64,000 nucleotides of DNA from Lucifuga dentata. Its lineage: Eukaryota; Chordata; Actinopteri; Ophidiiformes; Bythitidae. How positions within the stretch are numbered: the stretch's first letter is position 1; every line of letters begins with the position of its first letter. A program made the position numbers and the translations under genes. This document shows, piece after piece, positions 61,464 to 64,000 of the stretch. The stretch spans positions 1-64,000 of the forward strand of contig VXCM01001244.1 in assembly GCA_014773175.1 (NCBI GenBank), given 5' to 3'. Under the pieces are notes generated by a model that saw only the letters and a list, made by a program, of their open reading frames with translations, was not told the DNA's origin and did no database searches.

Positions 61464-64000
61464 TCACCTTTATTTTCAACAGAAGTGTGTAAAATGTTTT
61501 CTATTTATGATCAGAGAATAATGACACACTAATCAGAAGAATCATACCAGAGATAAGTCTTTCTTTTTAGCTCATCAAGTTCACATATGTGCTGTTCATA
61601 ACTCCTGTTTATGTAGAAGAAACATAAAATAGAATGAATAGGAGATTAGGAAAATACTGTTACATTATGGCTCAGTAAGAGTTGTATAACTTCTAGCATT
61701 AATGTTTTGTATGCTACATAACTAGTTGCCCGTCATATTTTAAAATAGAAAATTTGAATTTTGATTGAAGACAAATGTTACACAGTATTCTCTGGTGTCT
61801 AATATTTACTTGTAGGGTGTAAATATTTTCTATTATGGTGTGTAATATCATTATTATGTTCTTATTATCTCATGGCGCAATTTAGTGAAAACTGACAGAT
61901 GTCCAAAATTTACAAACTAAGACAAGTTGCTTTATTTTCTATTTAACTTTGTATTTTAGAGTTTAGGTACTGGATTTAGAAAATGTTTCATAAACCAAAT
62001 AAGCATGGTGAAATTTCTTCTAGGTGCGTGTAATCCTTTGAGTGAAATGGTTACATGGTAACAGTAATATTATGGTGTATGTAATCCCATTCATTACACA
62101 GTTTCTCTTAATAGATTACATGTTTATTATTTTACAACAATCGGAACAATGTCTTTTAACCTTCAGTCCACATTGGTATACTGTACAGTCATGTTCTATA
62201 GATGCAAAATAGCTCAACCAAACAAAACAATTCTAGACACAACACAACAGCCTGCGTGCCCAAGGAGACATAATGTGGTGCAGAGGTCATTACCAATGTG
62301 GCCAAACTAAGAATGATAGTAGAGGAGGAATTATGAATCAGGAAAAACTGCTGCAAAAGTGAGTTTGTTTGTTAATGCTGCTGGGAAGCAGAACGTCCTG
62401 CTGTGGAGTTCAAAGTTGGTTGAAGTGGATACAACAGCTTACTTTGTTTGTTTAAATCACGTGCAATCTATAGAGAGTCAGACAGTAAATGATCATCTGC
62501 AACTGTCATTGTTGAAGATGATCACAAATGAGATCTTTTCTTTTTCCTTTTATATCTATGTTTTAAAAAGTATGATACTGATAAATCTCCCTTATCTGGG
62601 TTTAGAAATTATTCAGTCATGCAATTGGAGGTTTTAGTGGCTACAGAATTTGCAGAGTAAATAAACTGTATATGACTCAGTGCAATTCAAAATGAATATA
62701 CTATGATTACATAGATTATATAAATGAGCCTGTTTATTCTGCCTCTGCAGAACAAACACGTATCAACACAAAGCCTGTGTTTTCACATTGCACTCGCAGG
62801 ATAAATTGTCACTAATTGGTCCTTGGCTTCCAAATGCAATGTGTTTCAGTTCGTTTCAGCTCCTCCTTATTTGTCCGACTCTCTTTGTAGTGATCCGAAC
62901 GCAAAGCCGTGGGGTAAATACTACCATGGCCCAATGGGGGAAATTAAAATATTAATCAACTCAAATCAGTTTTGTTTTAATCTCACACCAAAGGCAAATA
63001 TTTCTCATTGTTTTGCACATTCATCCATCTGTCCTTTACACATGGTCATAGATCTAACACAGTACAAAACTGGCAATCAAATATGGACTTCGCTAGAAAC
63101 ACAAAGAATGTTTTCAACTGTCAGCTGCCATAATCCATAATTTGAGCTGTTGGAGCAATATTTTTACATAGTTGGTGAAGTATCAGCTCATAACTCAAGA
63201 TTCAGTTTGAATTAAGAGTTTTTTAAATGCTTTTGAAGTGCTTTAATGTACTTTAATGAGTAATAAGGTGAGACTTCCACTGGTATATGGGTAAAAATAT
63301 ACTTTCTCATGTTTGGTCGTAAGTTCTCTGCTAAAATATCACACGGTTGTTAATTTTTAAGTTGTACAACACTTAGAAGTTTCACCTGGCAGCACTTCAA
63401 ATAACAGTTATGTAACTGGCAGATTTGTATACATTGTGGTTGTGAGTTCATGCATGTGAAACAGGAGAGATTTTTTTTTCTTCCTCTCAGCCAGTGGACC
63501 TAACAAGCCAACACTGGCCTGACATTGTGTAAAAGGATGCAGGTGTAGGATCAGAAACATCTGGTGCTGATTTAAGATATTTTGTGCCAGGAGATTATGG
63601 AAAAATCTTTTTCATTCATGATAAGTCACCATGGTCTAATTGGCATTGTTTCCAAAAACCCCAGTGGAGTGTGGCTGAGTAATGTTCTTATGTTTGGAAT
63701 GCATCATCTCATTCATTCATAATGTGAGCATGATGTAGTTGAATAGCTCTGAATTCTCGAAATGACTCATATCAAGCCAGCACTGACCCATGAGGTATAT
63801 TTACATACACCACATTAGATACAATGCATACTGATTTAATACATAATAAACATACCTCAAATTTTTCAGTGCACCATGTTCCAATTTACTCCAAAAGCAT
63901 TTTTGAACTACAACCAACTGATCTTGACTGTGATTGATAACAGCATGTTCCCAATCTAAAAATAGTCTGTTTTATCATATGTATTTTCCACTTAATGAAA

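Larger units (their letters stand above)
58745..64000. other. Gene-free stretch downstream of edn2
   Basis: AT-rich with only short open frames and none recognised. Named contents are poly(A) tracts at 60731-60771 (N at 60753), 61303-61322 and 61425-61463 (N at 61444). I saw no exon of the next gene before the window ends. Confidence 0.55.

Noticed and set aside
1..64000. CRISPR arrays, tRNA or rRNA genes, phage or bacterial operons
   Set aside because: None seen. The only tRNA-like promoter boxes belong to the SINE at 41183, and the repeats present are microsatellites or eukaryotic transposons.

Overview
This window is nuclear DNA of a ray-finned, probably percomorph, fish. It is AT-rich, dense in dinucleotide microsatellites and teleost-type short transposons, and its genes are split by GT-AG introns. 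The three genes present match vertebrate SERINC2, HIVEP3 and EDN2, all on the + strand. HIVEP3 and EDN2 are direct neighbours on human chromosome 1p34, with SERINC2 farther along the same arm, so this looks like a conserved vertebrate block. The species cannot be named from the sequence.

Layout: (1) 1-4.86 kb holds the last five coding exons of serinc2 and its 3' UTR; the 5' half of the gene lies outside the window. (2) 4.86-9.93 kb is gene-free. (3) A CpG-rich block at about 9.94-10.27 kb looks like a promoter with an untranslated first exon, most simply that of hivep3. (4) 10.3-37.8 kb contains no coding exon I can support; it would be a long 5' intron of hivep3 and holds MITEs, a deleted Tc1 element and microsatellites. 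(5) 37.83-50.78 kb holds the whole hivep3 coding region in eight coding exons (about 2,022-2,025 residues), with both zinc-finger pairs, a central CCHC finger, a basic nuclear signal and acidic and Ser-Pro-rich tails. (6) 50.8-55.2 kb is gene-free. (7) 55.27-58.73 kb is a complete five-exon endothelin gene, best called edn2, with a TATA box and a poly(A) signal. (8) 58.7-64 kb is gene-free.

The genes do not form a pathway or operon. Serinc2 is a membrane protein, Hivep3 a large nuclear zinc-finger regulator and Edn2 a secreted vasoactive peptide precursor. The shared order is ancestral linkage.

The most useful observations are structural. The giant HIVEP3 exon, undivided in mammals as I recall it, carries two extra introns here. 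A zinc-finger codon is split by a GC-AG intron. A CT microsatellite serves as the polypyrimidine tract of one hivep3 exon and one edn2 exon. A MITE family with about 90-bp inverted ends and TTAA edges occurs in five places. Eleven single Ns are present; nine lie in simple repeats or homopolymers and two separate exact 65-66-bp duplications, one of which duplicates a hivep3 exon end, so they mark contig joins rather than biology. I found no evidence of a previously undescribed system.
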